Of a stretch of 50,632 bases of DNA, positions 36,281 to 45,584 are shown one piece after another. This stretch comes from an uncultured Caulobacterales bacterium (GTDB lineage: Bacteria > Pseudomonadota > Alphaproteobacteria > Caulobacterales > Caulobacteraceae), in assembly GCA_903858685.1 (NCBI GenBank), contig CAIOJR010000132.1:1-50632 (forward strand), read 5' to 3'. The stretch's first letter is position 1; every line of letters begins with the position of its first letter. The translations under genes and the position numbers were made by a program. The notes below the pieces were generated by a model. The model did no database searches and was not told where the DNA came from. It saw nothing but the letters and a program-made list of their open reading frames with translations.

Positions 36281-37324
36281 ATGACCCAGACCATCCCCGT
36301 AACCGTGCTGACCGGCTATCTTGGCGCAGGCAAGACGACCCTTCTCAACCGAATCCTGACCGAGGACCATGGCAAGCGCTACGCCGTAATCGTCAATGAG
36401 TTCGGCGAGGTGGGCATCGACAATGATCTGGTGGTCGACGCCGACGAGGAAGTGTTCGAGATGAACAATGGCTGCGTCTGCTGCACCGTGCGCGGCGACC
36501 TGATCCGTATCGTCAACGGACTGATGCGGCGAAAAGGCGGCTTTGACGCCATCATTGTGGAGACCACGGGTATGGCCGATCCAGGCCCGGTCGCCCAGAC
36601 CTTCTTTGTGGACGAAGAGGTCCGCGCCAAGACCCATCTGGACAGCGTCACGACCGTGGTCGACGCCAAGCATGTGCTGCTGCGCCTGTCCGACAGCCGC
36701 GAAGCGCGCGAGCAGATCGCCTTTGCCGACCAGATCGTGCTGAACAAGGCCGATCTGGTGTCGGAAGACGACCTGCGCATGGTGGAGAGCCGCCTGCGGC
36801 GGCTCAATCCCTTGGCGCCCATCCACCGCGCGACCCGCTCCAACGTGCCGCTGGATCTGATCCTGGGTCGCGGCGGCTTTGCGCTGGACCGGATCGTGGA
36901 ACTGGAGCCAGACTTCCTGAATCCTGCTCATGGCGAGCCCGGCCACGTGCATGACGACCACTGCCAGCATGACCACGATCACGCCCATGATCACCACCAC
37001 CATCACGAGCACGACCACGTCCATGATGACGACATCAAGGGCGTGGCGCTGACCCTCCACAAGCCGGTCGACGGCGCCAAAATCACCCGCTGGCTGAACG
37101 AGGTTCTTCAGGAACAAGGGCCCGACATCTTGCGCGCCAAGGGCATTATCGACGTGGCGGGCGATGAGCGGCGTCTGGTGTTCCAGGCGGTGCACATGAT
37201 CCTTGAGGGCGATTTCCAGCGGCCCTGGCGGCCACAGGACAAGCGCTACAGTCGCCTGGTCTTCATCGGGCGCAATCTGGACGAAACCAAACTTCGCGCC
37301 GCTTTCGAGGCCACCGCCGCATGA
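36281..37324 (+). CDS. COG0523 (CobW-like) metal-handling GTPase with His-rich loop
   Basis: A 347-residue G3E GTPase. The P-loop GYLGAGKT lies at 12-19, the metal-binding CxCC motif at Cys65/67/68 (GCVCC), then the GTP-base motif LNKAD. A His-rich segment with repeated HDHDH and a run of five His lies around residues 220-250. The C-terminal CobW domain closes the protein. The family delivers zinc or cobalt to client proteins. The stop overlaps the start of matB as ATGA. No cobalamin genes are nearby; zinc handling is at least as likely. Confidence 0.9.
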   Translation: MTQTIPVTVLTGYLGAGKTTLLNRILTEDHGKRYAVIVNEFGEVGIDNDLVVDADEEVFEMNNGCVCCTVRGDLIRIVNGLMRRKGGFDAIIVETTGMADPGPVAQTFFVDEEVRAKTHLDSVTTVVDAKHVLLRLSDSREAREQIAFADQIVLNKADLVSEDDLRMVESRLRRLNPLAPIHRATRSNVPLDLILGRGGFALDRIVELEPDFLNPAHGEPGHVHDDHCQHDHDHAHDHHHHHEHDHVHDDDIKGVALTLHKPVDGAKITRWLNEVLQEQGPDILRAKGIIDVAGDERRLVFQAVHMILEGDFQRPWRPQDKRYSRLVFIGRNLDETKLRAAFEATAA

Positions 37325-38826
37325 GCAACTGGCTCTATGACGCCCTGACGACAGCGCCCGATGCGGCGCTGTGGATCGACAACGCCGACGGCCGCCGCCT
37401 CACCTATGGCGATCTGAGAGCCCTGTCCGGGCGTCTGGCCCATGCGCTTGCAGACTACGGCGTGGAGCCTGGCGATCGTGTCGCCGTCCAGACCGACAAG
37501 AGCCCGGAGGCGCTGGCGCTTTACATGGCGGTGGTCCGTGCGGGGGCGATCTATCTGCCCCTGAACACGGCCTACACCTCGACGGAACTGGCCTATTTCC
37601 TGGAGGATGCGGAGCCGCGCCTCTTTGTCTGCGCGCCAAAGCGTCGGGACGAGGCGTTGGCGCTTGGCGTAGCCGTGGCGACGCTGGGCGTGGACGGGGT
37701 CGAGGGCGACCTGCTGGCATTGGCGAGCAAGCAACCGCACAGCTTCCAATCTGTCAGGCGCGGGCCTGACGACCTGGCCGCGATCCTTTACACGTCCGGC
37801 ACCACGGGGCGGTCAAAGGGGGCGATGCTGACCCATCGCAATCTTTTGTCCAACTCTTTGATGTTGAAAAATTTCTGGCGCTTCACTTCAGACGATGTTC
37901 TGATCCATGCCCTGCCCATCTATCACACCCACGGCCTGTTCGTGGCTTCCAACATCGTGGCTCTGGCGGGCGCAAGCATGATCTTCATGCCGAAGTTCGA
38001 CGCCGCCGCCGTTCTCGCCGCCATGCCCCGCGCCACGGCCATCATGGGCGTGCCGACCTTCTATACGCGGCTGGTGCAGGAGCCTGACTTCAACCGCCAG
38101 ACCACAGCCAGTCTGCGCCTGATGATTTCCGGCTCTGCGCCCCTGCTGGCCGAGACGCATCAGAAGGTGGCGGAACTGACCGGTCACGCTGTGCTGGAGC
38201 GCTACGGCATGACCGAGACCAATATGAACACTTCCAACCCCTATGACGGGTCGCGGATCGCTGGAACCGTCGGCCCCGCCCTGCCCGGCGTGGAACTGCG
38301 CATTGTCGATCCTGCATCGGGCAAACCTGTGCCCGACGGGGAAATCGGCATGATCGAGGTCAAGGGTGAAAACGTCTTTCAGGGCTATTGGCGCCAGCCT
38401 GACAAGACCGCTGCCGAGTTTCGCGCCGACGGCTTCTTCATCACCGGTGATCTGGGTCAGCGCGACGCGCAGGGCTATGTGTCCATCGTTGGACGAGGCA
38501 AGGATCTGATCATCACGGGCGGCTTCAATGTCTACCCCAAAGAGGTCGAGGCAGAGATCGACGCCCTGCCCGGCGTGGTCGAATCCGCTGTGATCGGCCT
38601 GCCGCACGGCGACTTTGGCGAGGCCGTCACGGCCGTGATCGTGGCTGAGCCCAATGCCAGACAAAGCGAGTCCGATATCGTCAGCGCACTGAAAATTCGC
38701 CTGGCCGCCTTCAAAAATCCCAAGCGCATAATTTTTGTGGATGAGCTGCCACGCAACGCCATGGGTAAGGTGCAAAAGGCTTTGCTGCGACAGACCTACG
38801 CCAAACTCTATGCTGAACAGGCCTAA
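37321..38826 (+). CDS. matB: Malonyl-CoA synthetase (MatB-like)
   Basis: A 501-residue acyl-adenylate ligase. It has the phosphate-binding loop [15 protein letters not shown] (about 155-170), the adenylate motif ERYGMTETN, and the hinge [20 protein letters not shown] with the catalytic-loop [13 protein letters not shown] Lys. The N-terminal half fits malonyl/methylmalonyl-CoA ligases, which make malonyl-CoA from free malonate. Coupled to the COG0523 GTPase gene by an ATGA overlap. No malonate transporter or decarboxylase is nearby. Confidence 0.87.
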   Translation: MSNWLYDALTTAPDAALWIDNADGRRLTYGDLRALSGRLAHALADYGVEPGDRVAVQTDKSPEALALYMAVVRAGAIYLPLNTAYTSTELAYFLEDAEPRLFVCAPKRRDEALALGVAVATLGVDGVEGDLLALASKQPHSFQSVRRGPDDLAAILYTSGTTGRSKGAMLTHRNLLSNSLMLKNFWRFTSDDVLIHALPIYHTHGLFVASNIVALAGASMIFMPKFDAAAVLAAMPRATAIMGVPTFYTRLVQEPDFNRQTTASLRLMISGSAPLLAETHQKVAELTGHAVLERYGMTETNMNTSNPYDGSRIAGTVGPALPGVELRIVDPASGKPVPDGEIGMIEVKGENVFQGYWRQPDKTAAEFRADGFFITGDLGQRDAQGYVSIVGRGKDLIITGGFNVYPKEVEAEIDALPGVVESAVIGLPHGDFGEAVTAVIVAEPNARQSESDIVSALKIRLAAFKNPKRIIFVDELPRNAMGKVQKALLRQTYAKLYAEQA

Positions 38827-38846
38827 AATCGTGCAATCCAGATCGT

Positions 38847-38864
38847 CCGTCACCAAACTGTTAT
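38847..38864 (+). promoter_or_regulatory. Pho-box-like site before pstS
   Basis: CCGTCAC-CAAA-CTGTTAT: two seven-base repeats resembling CTGTCAT with a four-base spacer, the standard Pho-box layout, 63 bases upstream of the pstS ATG. PhoB control fits the genes downstream. Two repeats deviate from consensus by one or two bases each. Confidence 0.6.
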
Positions 38865-38927
38865 GGGAGACGGCTATGGCAGGTGCGCGATGGCGATCGT
38901 GGGATCGCCTTCCGACAGGAGAGAACG

Positions 38928-39959
38928 ATGTTTAAGACGCTTGCGGTTGCGCTCGGCGCCACCCTGCTCGCGGGCGCCGCTTCGGCTGGCGACATTTCCG
39001 GCGCGGGCGCCACCTTCCCAGCTCCCGTCTACGCCAAGTGGGCTGAAGCCTATCGCGCCCAGTCAGGCGTCGGTATGAACTATCAGGCCATCGGTTCAGG
39101 CGGCGGCATCAAGCAGATCAAGGCCAAGACGGTCGAGTTCGGCGCCACGGACAAGCCGTTGTCCGGCGAGGAACTGAACGCGGCGGGTCTGTTCCAGTTT
39201 CCGACCGTCATGGGCGGCGTTGTGCCTGTGACCAATCTGCCTGGCGTTGCGCCGGGAGAGCTGAAGATGACGGGCGCCGTGGTTGCGCAAATCATGCTCG
39301 GCGAAATCAAGAGCTGGAATGATCCGCGCATTGCGGCCCTGAACCCCGGCAAGCGTCTGCCGCCCTTCCCGATCACGGTCGTTCACCGTTCTGACGGTTC
39401 GGGCACCACCTATGTGTTCACCTCCTACCTGGCTCTGAAGAGCGCGGACTGGAAGTCCAAGGTCGGCGCCAACACCGACGTGGCCTGGCCTGTGGGCCAG
39501 GGCGGCAAGGGCAATGACGGCGTGGCTGCGCAAGTGAAGCAGACCCCAGGCGCCTTCGGCTATGTCGAGTACAATTTCGCCCGCGCCAACAAGCTGGACT
39601 ACATCCAGCTCGCCTCGGCTTCCGGCGGCTATGTTCAACCGACGGAAAAGACCTTCTCCGCCGCCGCCGCCCGGGCCGACTGGACCAAGGCGCCGGGCTT
39701 CGCCGTCTCCCTGCTGGATCAACCGGGCGACGCCTGGCCGATCACCTCGGCCACCTTCATCCTGGTCTACAAGAACCAGCCCAACCCGGCCAATGGCGCC
39801 GAAGTGCTGAAGTTCTTCGACTGGGCCTACAAGAATGGCGACGCTCAAGCCGCTCAACTGGACTATGTGCCTCTGCCGGCTTCGGTGAAGGCTCTGGTGC
39901 GTGCGGACTGGACCAAGAGCGTCCTGAGCGCTGGCAAGCCGGTTTACGTTTCCAAGTAA
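38928..39959 (+). CDS. pstS: Phosphate-binding periplasmic protein
   Basis: A 343-residue substrate-binding protein with a signal peptide (about 1-20, ending GAASA). The mature start GDISGAGATFPAPVY and later IGSGGGIKQIK and HRSDGSGTTYVF are PstS hallmarks that bind phosphate. The ATG at 38928 has an AGGAGAG site. It begins the pstS-pstC-pstA-pstB operon and is preceded by a Pho-box-like site, so it should be induced by phosphate starvation. Confidence 0.95.
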   Translation: MFKTLAVALGATLLAGAASAGDISGAGATFPAPVYAKWAEAYRAQSGVGMNYQAIGSGGGIKQIKAKTVEFGATDKPLSGEELNAAGLFQFPTVMGGVVPVTNLPGVAPGELKMTGAVVAQIMLGEIKSWNDPRIAALNPGKRLPPFPITVVHRSDGSGTTYVFTSYLALKSADWKSKVGANTDVAWPVGQGGKGNDGVAAQVKQTPGAFGYVEYNFARANKLDYIQLASASGGYVQPTEKTFSAAAARADWTKAPGFAVSLLDQPGDAWPITSATFILVYKNQPNPANGAEVLKFFDWAYKNGDAQAAQLDYVPLPASVKALVRADWTKSVLSAGKPVYVSK

Positions 39960-39976
39960 TTGCGACCATAGCCAGA

Positions 39977-40013
39977 TCGGGCGCCAAGGCTGAAAATCGC
40001 CTTTGGCGCCCGA
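39977..40013 (+). repeat. Stem-loop between pstS and pstC
   Basis: TCGGGCGCCAAGGC and GCCTTTGGCGCCCGA pair over 14 bases with a one-base bulge and an eight-base loop. There is no T tract, so it is probably a 3' stabiliser or partial attenuator that raises PstS over the membrane genes. Confidence 0.65.
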
Positions 40014-40032
40014 CGACTGCCCGGGACCAAAC

Positions 40033-40995
40033 ATGAACGCTGCCACGGCCAGCCCCTCTGTGGGCAAGCGCGACAGACCTGTCGGCGCCGCATTCGATCC
40101 GGTCTTCCGGGTCCTGTGCTTCACCGCCGCCACACTCCTATTGTCAGCACTAGGCGGGATCGTCGCCTCGCTGCTGATCGGCGGGTGGCCCGCGCTGCAG
40201 AAGTTCGGTCTGAACTTCTTCCTGTCTTCGGAATGGAACCCCGTCACCGATATCTATGGCGGCGCAGGTCCGATCGTCGGCACCCTGATCACGGCGGTGC
40301 TGTCTCTTCTGATGGCCCTGCCAGTGGCGTTCGGCTGTGCGGTCTTTCTGGTCGAGTTCTGTCCACCGATCATGCGTCGTCCGATCGGCATCGCCATCGA
40401 GCTTCTGGCGGGCGTCCCTTCCATCGTCTACGGCATGTGGGGCCTGTTCGTCTTCGCGCCGCTCTTCTCCACCTATGTCGAACTGCCCCTGATCACCTGG
40501 GCGCCCCCCGGATCGATCTGGGAAAAACTGTTCCAGGGCATCCCCAATGGCGCTGGAATTCTCTCGGCCTCAGTGATCCTGTCCGTGATGATTTTGCCAT
40601 ATATCGCCGCCACCCTGCGCGAACTGTTCCTGACGGTGCCCGCAAAAGTGCGTGAGAGCGCCTATGGCGTCGGCTGCACCACCATGGAAGTCGTGTGGTC
40701 CGTGACCCTGCCCTATGTCCGCCGCAGCGCCATCGGCGCGGTGATGCTGGGCCTGGGTCGGGCTCTGGGCGAGACCATGGCCGTGACCTTCATCATCGGC
40801 AACAGCCATGCCTTTCCAAAGGGTCTGTTCGACGGCGGCTCCACCATCGCCTCCACCATCGCCAACGAGTTCGCCGAAGCGACATCGGATATGCATAGCG
40901 CCGCCCTGATCGCGCTGGGCTTCGTGCTGTTCGTCATCACCTTCGCCGTTCTGGCCATCGCCCGCGCCCTTCTTGGCGCCCCGAAACACGGTTAG
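40033..40995 (+). CDS. pstC: Phosphate ABC transporter permease PstC
   Basis: A 320-residue permease with about six transmembrane helices and the EAA-type loop near VPAKVRESAYGVGCTTMEVVW. Helix segments such as TATLLLSALGG-like opening and FGCAVFLVEFC place it as PstC. It pairs with PstA to form the phosphate channel. The start at 40033 was chosen over an upstream frame that lies in the stem-loop. Confidence 0.93.
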   Translation: MNAATASPSVGKRDRPVGAAFDPVFRVLCFTAATLLLSALGGIVASLLIGGWPALQKFGLNFFLSSEWNPVTDIYGGAGPIVGTLITAVLSLLMALPVAFGCAVFLVEFCPPIMRRPIGIAIELLAGVPSIVYGMWGLFVFAPLFSTYVELPLITWAPPGSIWEKLFQGIPNGAGILSASVILSVMILPYIAATLRELFLTVPAKVRESAYGVGCTTMEVVWSVTLPYVRRSAIGAVMLGLGRALGETMAVTFIIGNSHAFPKGLFDGGSTIASTIANEFAEATSDMHSAALIALGFVLFVITFAVLAIARALLGAPKHG

Positions 40996-41009
40996 GAGAC
41001 ACACGGCTC

Positions 41010-41858
41010 ATGGCGCTCCTCGACCGACGCGGCAGACGCAAGGCCGCAAACGCCCTCTTCGTCACCTTCTGCACCGGCGCGGCCCTGTTCGCGATCGCAG
41101 CCCTGGCGACCATCCTCTTCTCCCTGCTGATCAAGGGGATTGGCGGGCTCAATCTGGACATCTTCACCATGAGCACGCCCGCGCCGGAATCGCGCGGCGG
41201 CCTGGCCAACGCCATAGTGGGCTCTGTTCTGCTCTGCGGCGTGGCCATGATCGGGGCCGTGTCCGTGGGCGTTCTGGCCGGGACCTGGCTGGCGGAGTTT
41301 GGCGGGACAAGTCCCTACGCCAACACCATTCGCTTCCTCAATGACGTCCTGTTGTCTGCACCATCCATCCTCATCGGCCTGTTCGTCTATTATATCGCGG
41401 TGAAGCCGTTGGGCGGCTTTTCCGGCTGGGCGGGCGCTCTGGCTCTGGCCCTGATCGCCACGCCGGTCGTGACCCGCACCACCGAAGACGTGCTCAAGCT
41501 TCAGGCCCGTCAGCTTCGCGAAAGCGGCGCTGCCCTGGGCGCGCCCATGTGGGTGACCATCCAGAGGGTGCTATGGCGCGCGGCTGGAGGCGGGATCATC
41601 ACCGGCGCCCTGCTGGCCTTCGCCCGCATCTCCGGCGAAACCGCGCCCCTGTTGTTCACGTCCCTTGGCAACCAGTTCATGAGCTTTGATATGACAAAGC
41701 CCATCTCCAACCTGCCCGCCATCATCTTCCAGTTCGGCCTTAGCGCCTATGACGACTGGCAGCGCCTCGCCTGGGTGGGCGCCATGCTCATCGCCTTCGC
41801 TGTCCTTGCCATCAACATTCTGGTGCGAGTGCTCTCGCAGGAGCAAAAACGCTCATGA
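41010..41858 (+). CDS. pstA: Phosphate ABC transporter permease PstA
   Basis: A 282-residue permease with six transmembrane helices, the PstA pattern GTWLAEFGG and [16 protein letters not shown], and the EAA-loop [20 protein letters not shown]. It starts 14 bases after pstC and overlaps pstB by ATGA. It completes the membrane channel for phosphate. Confidence 0.94.
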   Translation: MALLDRRGRRKAANALFVTFCTGAALFAIAALATILFSLLIKGIGGLNLDIFTMSTPAPESRGGLANAIVGSVLLCGVAMIGAVSVGVLAGTWLAEFGGTSPYANTIRFLNDVLLSAPSILIGLFVYYIAVKPLGGFSGWAGALALALIATPVVTRTTEDVLKLQARQLRESGAALGAPMWVTIQRVLWRAAGGGIITGALLAFARISGETAPLLFTSLGNQFMSFDMTKPISNLPAIIFQFGLSAYDDWQRLAWVGAMLIAFAVLAINILVRVLSQEQKRS

Positions 41859-42664
41859 ACGCCAATACCCCGGAAACCTTCGAAAGCTTCGTCGAAGACG
41901 TGCCAGCGGATCGGATCAAGCTTCAGACCCGAAGCCTGAACTTCTACTATGCCAAGTCCAAGGCGCTGCATGATGTGTCGATCCCCTTCCAGGATCGCTC
42001 GATCACGGCTCTGATCGGCCCTTCCGGCTGCGGCAAGTCCACCCTGCTGCGCGCCCTCAATCGCATCTACGCCCTCTATCCCGGGCAGAGGGCGGAAGGC
42101 GAGATCCTGCTGGATGGCGAGAATGTGCTGGACCGCGGGGTCGATCTGGCCCTGCTGCGCGCCCGTGTGGGCATGGTGTTCCAGCAGCCTACGCCATTTC
42201 CCATGTCCATCTATGACAATGTCGCCTTTGGCGTGCGGCTCTATGAGAAGCTGTCCAAGGCCGATCTGGACAACCGGGTTGAGGAATCCCTGCGCCGCTC
42301 CGCCCTTTGGAACGAAGTAAAGGACAAGCTCAGCACATCGGGTCTGGGCCTTTCGGGCGGCCAGCAGCAACGCCTGTGCGTCGCCCGCACCATCGCCGTT
42401 CGCCCCGAAGTCATCCTGCTTGACGAGCCCGCCTCAGCCCTCGACCCCATCTCGACCGCAAAGCTGGAAGAGACCCTTGTGGAGTTGAAGGCCGACTACA
42501 CCATCGTCATCGTGACCCATAACCTGCAACAGGCGGCGCGCATTTCCGACCACGCGGCCTTCATGTATCTGGGCCGCCTGATCGAGTTCGCCGCCACGGC
42601 GCGTCTGTTCGACAATCCCCGCGCCAGCCGCACCGCCGACTACATCACCGGACGCTTTGGTTAG
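41855..42664 (+). CDS. pstB: Phosphate ABC transporter ATPase PstB
   Basis: A 269-residue ATPase with Walker [11 protein letters not shown]-loop [20 protein letters not shown], signature LSGGQQQR and Walker [14 protein letters not shown]. The [11 protein letters not shown] segment is characteristic of PstB. It powers the PstCA channel. The usual next genes phoU and phoB are absent here, so the Pho signalling genes must lie elsewhere. Confidence 0.96.
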   Translation: MNANTPETFESFVEDVPADRIKLQTRSLNFYYAKSKALHDVSIPFQDRSITALIGPSGCGKSTLLRALNRIYALYPGQRAEGEILLDGENVLDRGVDLALLRARVGMVFQQPTPFPMSIYDNVAFGVRLYEKLSKADLDNRVEESLRRSALWNEVKDKLSTSGLGLSGGQQQRLCVARTIAVRPEVILLDEPASALDPISTAKLEETLVELKADYTIVIVTHNLQQAARISDHAAFMYLGRLIEFAATARLFDNPRASRTADYITGRFG

Positions 42665-42809
42665 GATTGAGGCTCATCCGGACGGACGTCACGCCTTGCG
42701 GGACCGGATGCGCCACCGCCATGGCCAGCCGTGCCGCCATGAGACAGATCACTGCCGCCGCCACGACCTGAAGCCGTTTTGACACGATAAGCATGGCGGC
42801 GTAGGCCAT
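42645..42809 (-). CDS. Possible 54-residue signal-peptide-like small protein
   Basis: A short frame on the strand opposite pstB, starting at 42809 after GGAG eight bases upstream. The N-terminus [20 protein letters not shown] looks like a signal or membrane anchor. It overlaps the last 20 bases of pstB antisense. No family is recognised. Weak support. Confidence 0.25.
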   Translation of the reverse strand: MAYAAMLIVSKRLQVVAAAVICLMAARLAMAVAHPVPQGVTSVRMSLNPNQSVR

Positions 42810-42848
42810 AGCAAAGGCTCCGGTGGGGTTACGCCGCTCCGTAGCGCA

Positions 42849-42870
42849 AGGACCGCGCCAGTGCGGTCCT
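42849..42870. repeat. Stem-loop upstream of the beta-lactamase-fold gene
   Basis: AGGACCGC and GCGGTCCT pair perfectly over eight bases around a six-base loop, 25 bases before the start of the metallo-hydrolase gene. It may be a terminator-like or regulatory element; no T tract is visible. Confidence 0.35.
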
Positions 42871-42894
42871 GGTCAGGTTGGGGAGTTTGTCGCC

Positions 42895-43770
42895 ATGATC
42901 CCGTTCGTGAAGGACATGCAGTTCGAATATGGCCGCCCTGACCAGGTCTCCCCCCTGATCCGCCGGGTGGTGGCCAATAACCCCGGCCCCTTCACTTTTC
43001 TGGGCACCGGCACCTACATCATCGGCGACGGGGAACTGGCGGTGATCGACCCCGGCCCCGACGATCCGATCCATCTGGACGCCCTGTTGAAGGCGACCGA
43101 GGGCCAGACGATCAGCGCCATCCTCATCACCCACACCCATATCGACCACTCCCCCCTCGCCCGCCCGCTGGCGGCGCGGACGGGCGCGACCATATTCGGA
43201 CTGCCCGATCCGGCGACGGGCTCAGCCGATGAAGATGTGGAGGCGGGCTTCACCCCCGATGTGGTGATAGAGGATGGGCAAAAGATCACCGGACCGGGCT
43301 GGACGTTCGAAGCCATTCACACGCCCGGTCACGCCTCGAACCATGTCTGCTATGCGCTGGAGGAAGAGAATGCGATCTTTTCCGGCGATCACATCATGGG
43401 CTGGTCAACCACCATCGTCAGCCCGCCGGATGGCGATATGAGCGATTATTACGCCAGTCTGGACAAGATCGACGCGCGAGCCTTCGCCACGCTGTGGCCA
43501 ACCCATGGACCGCCGGTGACCGAAGTGGCTCCGTTCATCAGCGCCTACCGCGCCCACCGAAAAGCGCGCGAGGCCCAGATCATAGCCGCCCTGCAAAGCG
43601 GGCCAAGGCGTATCAGCGATATGACGCCGGAACTCTACGCGGCGGTGGATTCTCGCCTCCACCCCGCCGCCGCCCGCTCGTTGCTGGCCTGCCTGCTGCA
43701 TCTGGTGAAGACCGGCGCAGTGCGGGCCGATGGCGATCCCGGCCCGACCAGCACCTACCGTCTGAGCTAG
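42895..43770 (+). CDS. Metallo-beta-lactamase-fold hydrolase (LACTB2-like)
   Basis: A 291-residue hydrolase with the zinc motif THTHIDH (His80, His82, Asp84, His85), HTPGHASNH, the bridging Asp in FSGDHIMGWS, and His in LWPTHGPP. The C-terminal part (about 225-291) is a small helical, winged-helix-like domain as in LACTB2-type enzymes, which cut RNA or hydrolyse thioesters. The start at 42895 was taken because it begins the conserved fold. It stands alone after pstB. Confidence 0.85.
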   Translation: MIPFVKDMQFEYGRPDQVSPLIRRVVANNPGPFTFLGTGTYIIGDGELAVIDPGPDDPIHLDALLKATEGQTISAILITHTHIDHSPLARPLAARTGATIFGLPDPATGSADEDVEAGFTPDVVIEDGQKITGPGWTFEAIHTPGHASNHVCYALEEENAIFSGDHIMGWSTTIVSPPDGDMSDYYASLDKIDARAFATLWPTHGPPVTEVAPFISAYRAHRKAREAQIIAALQSGPRRISDMTPELYAAVDSRLHPAAARSLLACLLHLVKTGAVRADGDPGPTSTYRLS

Positions 43771-43798
43771 GCGGGCGTCAGCCGCGCCGCCTGGCGCC

Positions 43799-45484
43799 CT
43801 ATCGCGTAACGATCCGCTCAACCGGCTCGCCTGCAGCTTCTTCCTTGGGCGTATAGGGGTGGATCGTGGGAAGCACATAGTCAGCGAACCTGCCCCGCAA
43901 GACCTTCTTGTCGATCTTGCCCGTGGCGCCCAGCGGGATGTCATCGACGAACACGACATCATCCGGCGTCCACCACTTGGCGATCTTGCCATTCAGGAAG
44001 TCGAGAAACTCCTGCTTGTCGGCGGTGACGTCTGGTTTCAGTTTCACCAGCAACAGCGGGCGCTCGTCCCACTTCGGGTGGAAGACGCCGATCACCGCCG
44101 CAAGAGCCGCCTTGGGATGGCCCGCCGAGATGTTCTCAATGTCGATGGAGGATATCCACTCCCCGCCCGACTTGATCACGTCCTTGGCCCGGTCGGTGAT
44201 CTGCATGAAGCCGTTCGGATCAATGGTGGCTACATCGCCCGTGTCGAAAAAGCCGTTGGCGTCGATGGCGCTGTCGCTCTTGCCGAAATAGCCGCGCACA
44301 ATGGTCGGCCCACGCACCAGAAGCTTGCCGAACTGCTTGCCGTCGCGCGGGAGGCGTTCGCCCTCGTCGTTCTCGAGCGTGATGTCGATGCCGAGCGGCG
44401 GCCGCCCCTGCTTCAGGAGGGTCGGAAGCTGCTCCTCGAACGACAGATGGGCGATGGCCGCCGTCGGCGTGCCCAGCGTACCCAGGGGCGAGGTCTCAGT
44501 CATGCCCCAGGCATGGGTGACCGCCACGCCAAACCGGTCATGGAAGGCGCGCACAATGGCTTCCGGCACCGCCGAACCGCCGATCACCACCCGCTTCACC
44601 GAGGTGATCTGGTCGCCGGTCTGATCCAGATGCTGCAACAGCATCTGCCAGACAGTCGGCACCGCCGCCGACATGGTGACCTTTTCAGCCTCAAGCAATT
44701 CATGGATGGCCGCCCCGTCCATCTTCGCGCCGGGGAGCACGAAATTGGCGCCGACTGCGGGAACCGAGAAGGCCAGTCCCCAGGCGTTGGCATGGAACAT
44801 AGGCACCACCGCCAGCACTGTGTCTCGCTGTGACAGACCCATCACATCGCTCTGCAAGGTCATGAAGGTGTGCAGGAAGTTGGAGCGGTGGGAATAGAGC
44901 ACGCCCTTCGGATCGCCGGTTGTGCCGGACGTATAGCAAAGCCCGCAGGCCGTATCCTCGCTGAACTGGCCCCAGGCCGCCGTCGCTGGGCGTCCGGCGA
45001 TCAGGTCCTCATACATGAAGACCGAGTCCGGCACGCCTGCGGGCCGATGGGCCTCGTCGGTCAGAACAATGATCCGCTCGACCGACGGCGCCTTGTGCAT
45101 GTGCTCCAGCACCAGAGGCAGGAAGGTCAGGTCCGTGATGATGATCCTGTCGCCCGCATGGCTGGCGATCCACATGATCTGATCTGGATGCAGGCGCGGG
45201 TTGAGCGTGTGGCAGACCGCGCCCATGCCCATGATGCCGTACCAGGCCTCCAGATGGCGTCCGGTGTTCCAGGCCAGAGTCGCGACGCGGTCGCCCGGCC
45301 TTATGCCAAGCTCGATCAGGGCGTGGGTGACCTGCTTGGCGCGCGTGTGAATCTGGCTCCAGGTCGTGCGCACGATCGGGCCTTCGACAGAGCGCGATAT
45401 GACCTCGCGATCCCCATGCCAGCGATCCGCGTGATCCAGAATGCGGTCGACCGTCAAAGGCCAGTCCTGCATCAAACCCAGCAT
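43799..45484 (-). CDS. Acyl-CoA ligase (AlkK/DmdB-like)
   Basis: A 561-residue AMP-forming acyl-CoA ligase. It has the P-loop CYTSGTTGDPKGVLYSH, the substrate-side motif VVPMFHANAWGL, AWGMTETSPLG, the hinge DRAKDVIKSGGEWISSIDIE and the catalytic Lys in GATGKIDKKVL. This set fits medium/long-chain fatty acyl or methylthiopropionate ligases. The ATG at 45484 has a GGGAG site; a longer frame reads an unrelated leader. It lies 100 bases after the two-domain kinase gene on the same strand. Confidence 0.87.
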   Translation of the reverse strand: MLGLMQDWPLTVDRILDHADRWHGDREVISRSVEGPIVRTTWSQIHTRAKQVTHALIELGIRPGDRVATLAWNTGRHLEAWYGIMGMGAVCHTLNPRLHPDQIMWIASHAGDRIIITDLTFLPLVLEHMHKAPSVERIIVLTDEAHRPAGVPDSVFMYEDLIAGRPATAAWGQFSEDTACGLCYTSGTTGDPKGVLYSHRSNFLHTFMTLQSDVMGLSQRDTVLAVVPMFHANAWGLAFSVPAVGANFVLPGAKMDGAAIHELLEAEKVTMSAAVPTVWQMLLQHLDQTGDQITSVKRVVIGGSAVPEAIVRAFHDRFGVAVTHAWGMTETSPLGTLGTPTAAIAHLSFEEQLPTLLKQGRPPLGIDITLENDEGERLPRDGKQFGKLLVRGPTIVRGYFGKSDSAIDANGFFDTGDVATIDPNGFMQITDRAKDVIKSGGEWISSIDIENISAGHPKAALAAVIGVFHPKWDERPLLLVKLKPDVTADKQEFLDFLNGKIAKWWTPDDVVFVDDIPLGATGKIDKKVLRGRFADYVLPTIHPYTPKEEAAGEPVERIVTR

Positions 45485-45584
45485 GGCTTTGCACTCCCTG
45501 AAATCTTGTGTTCTTTGAGCTCTGCTTAAGGCCAAGACGCGTCGGGCGCAAATGCCATGCGCGGAAAGCCGACCCAGAGGCGCT

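Noticed and set aside
36940-37030. His-rich run in the GTPase gene as a possible added tag or assembly artefact
   Set aside because: Mixed His/Asp repeats at this place are natural in COG0523 proteins and the frame continues into the C-terminal domain.
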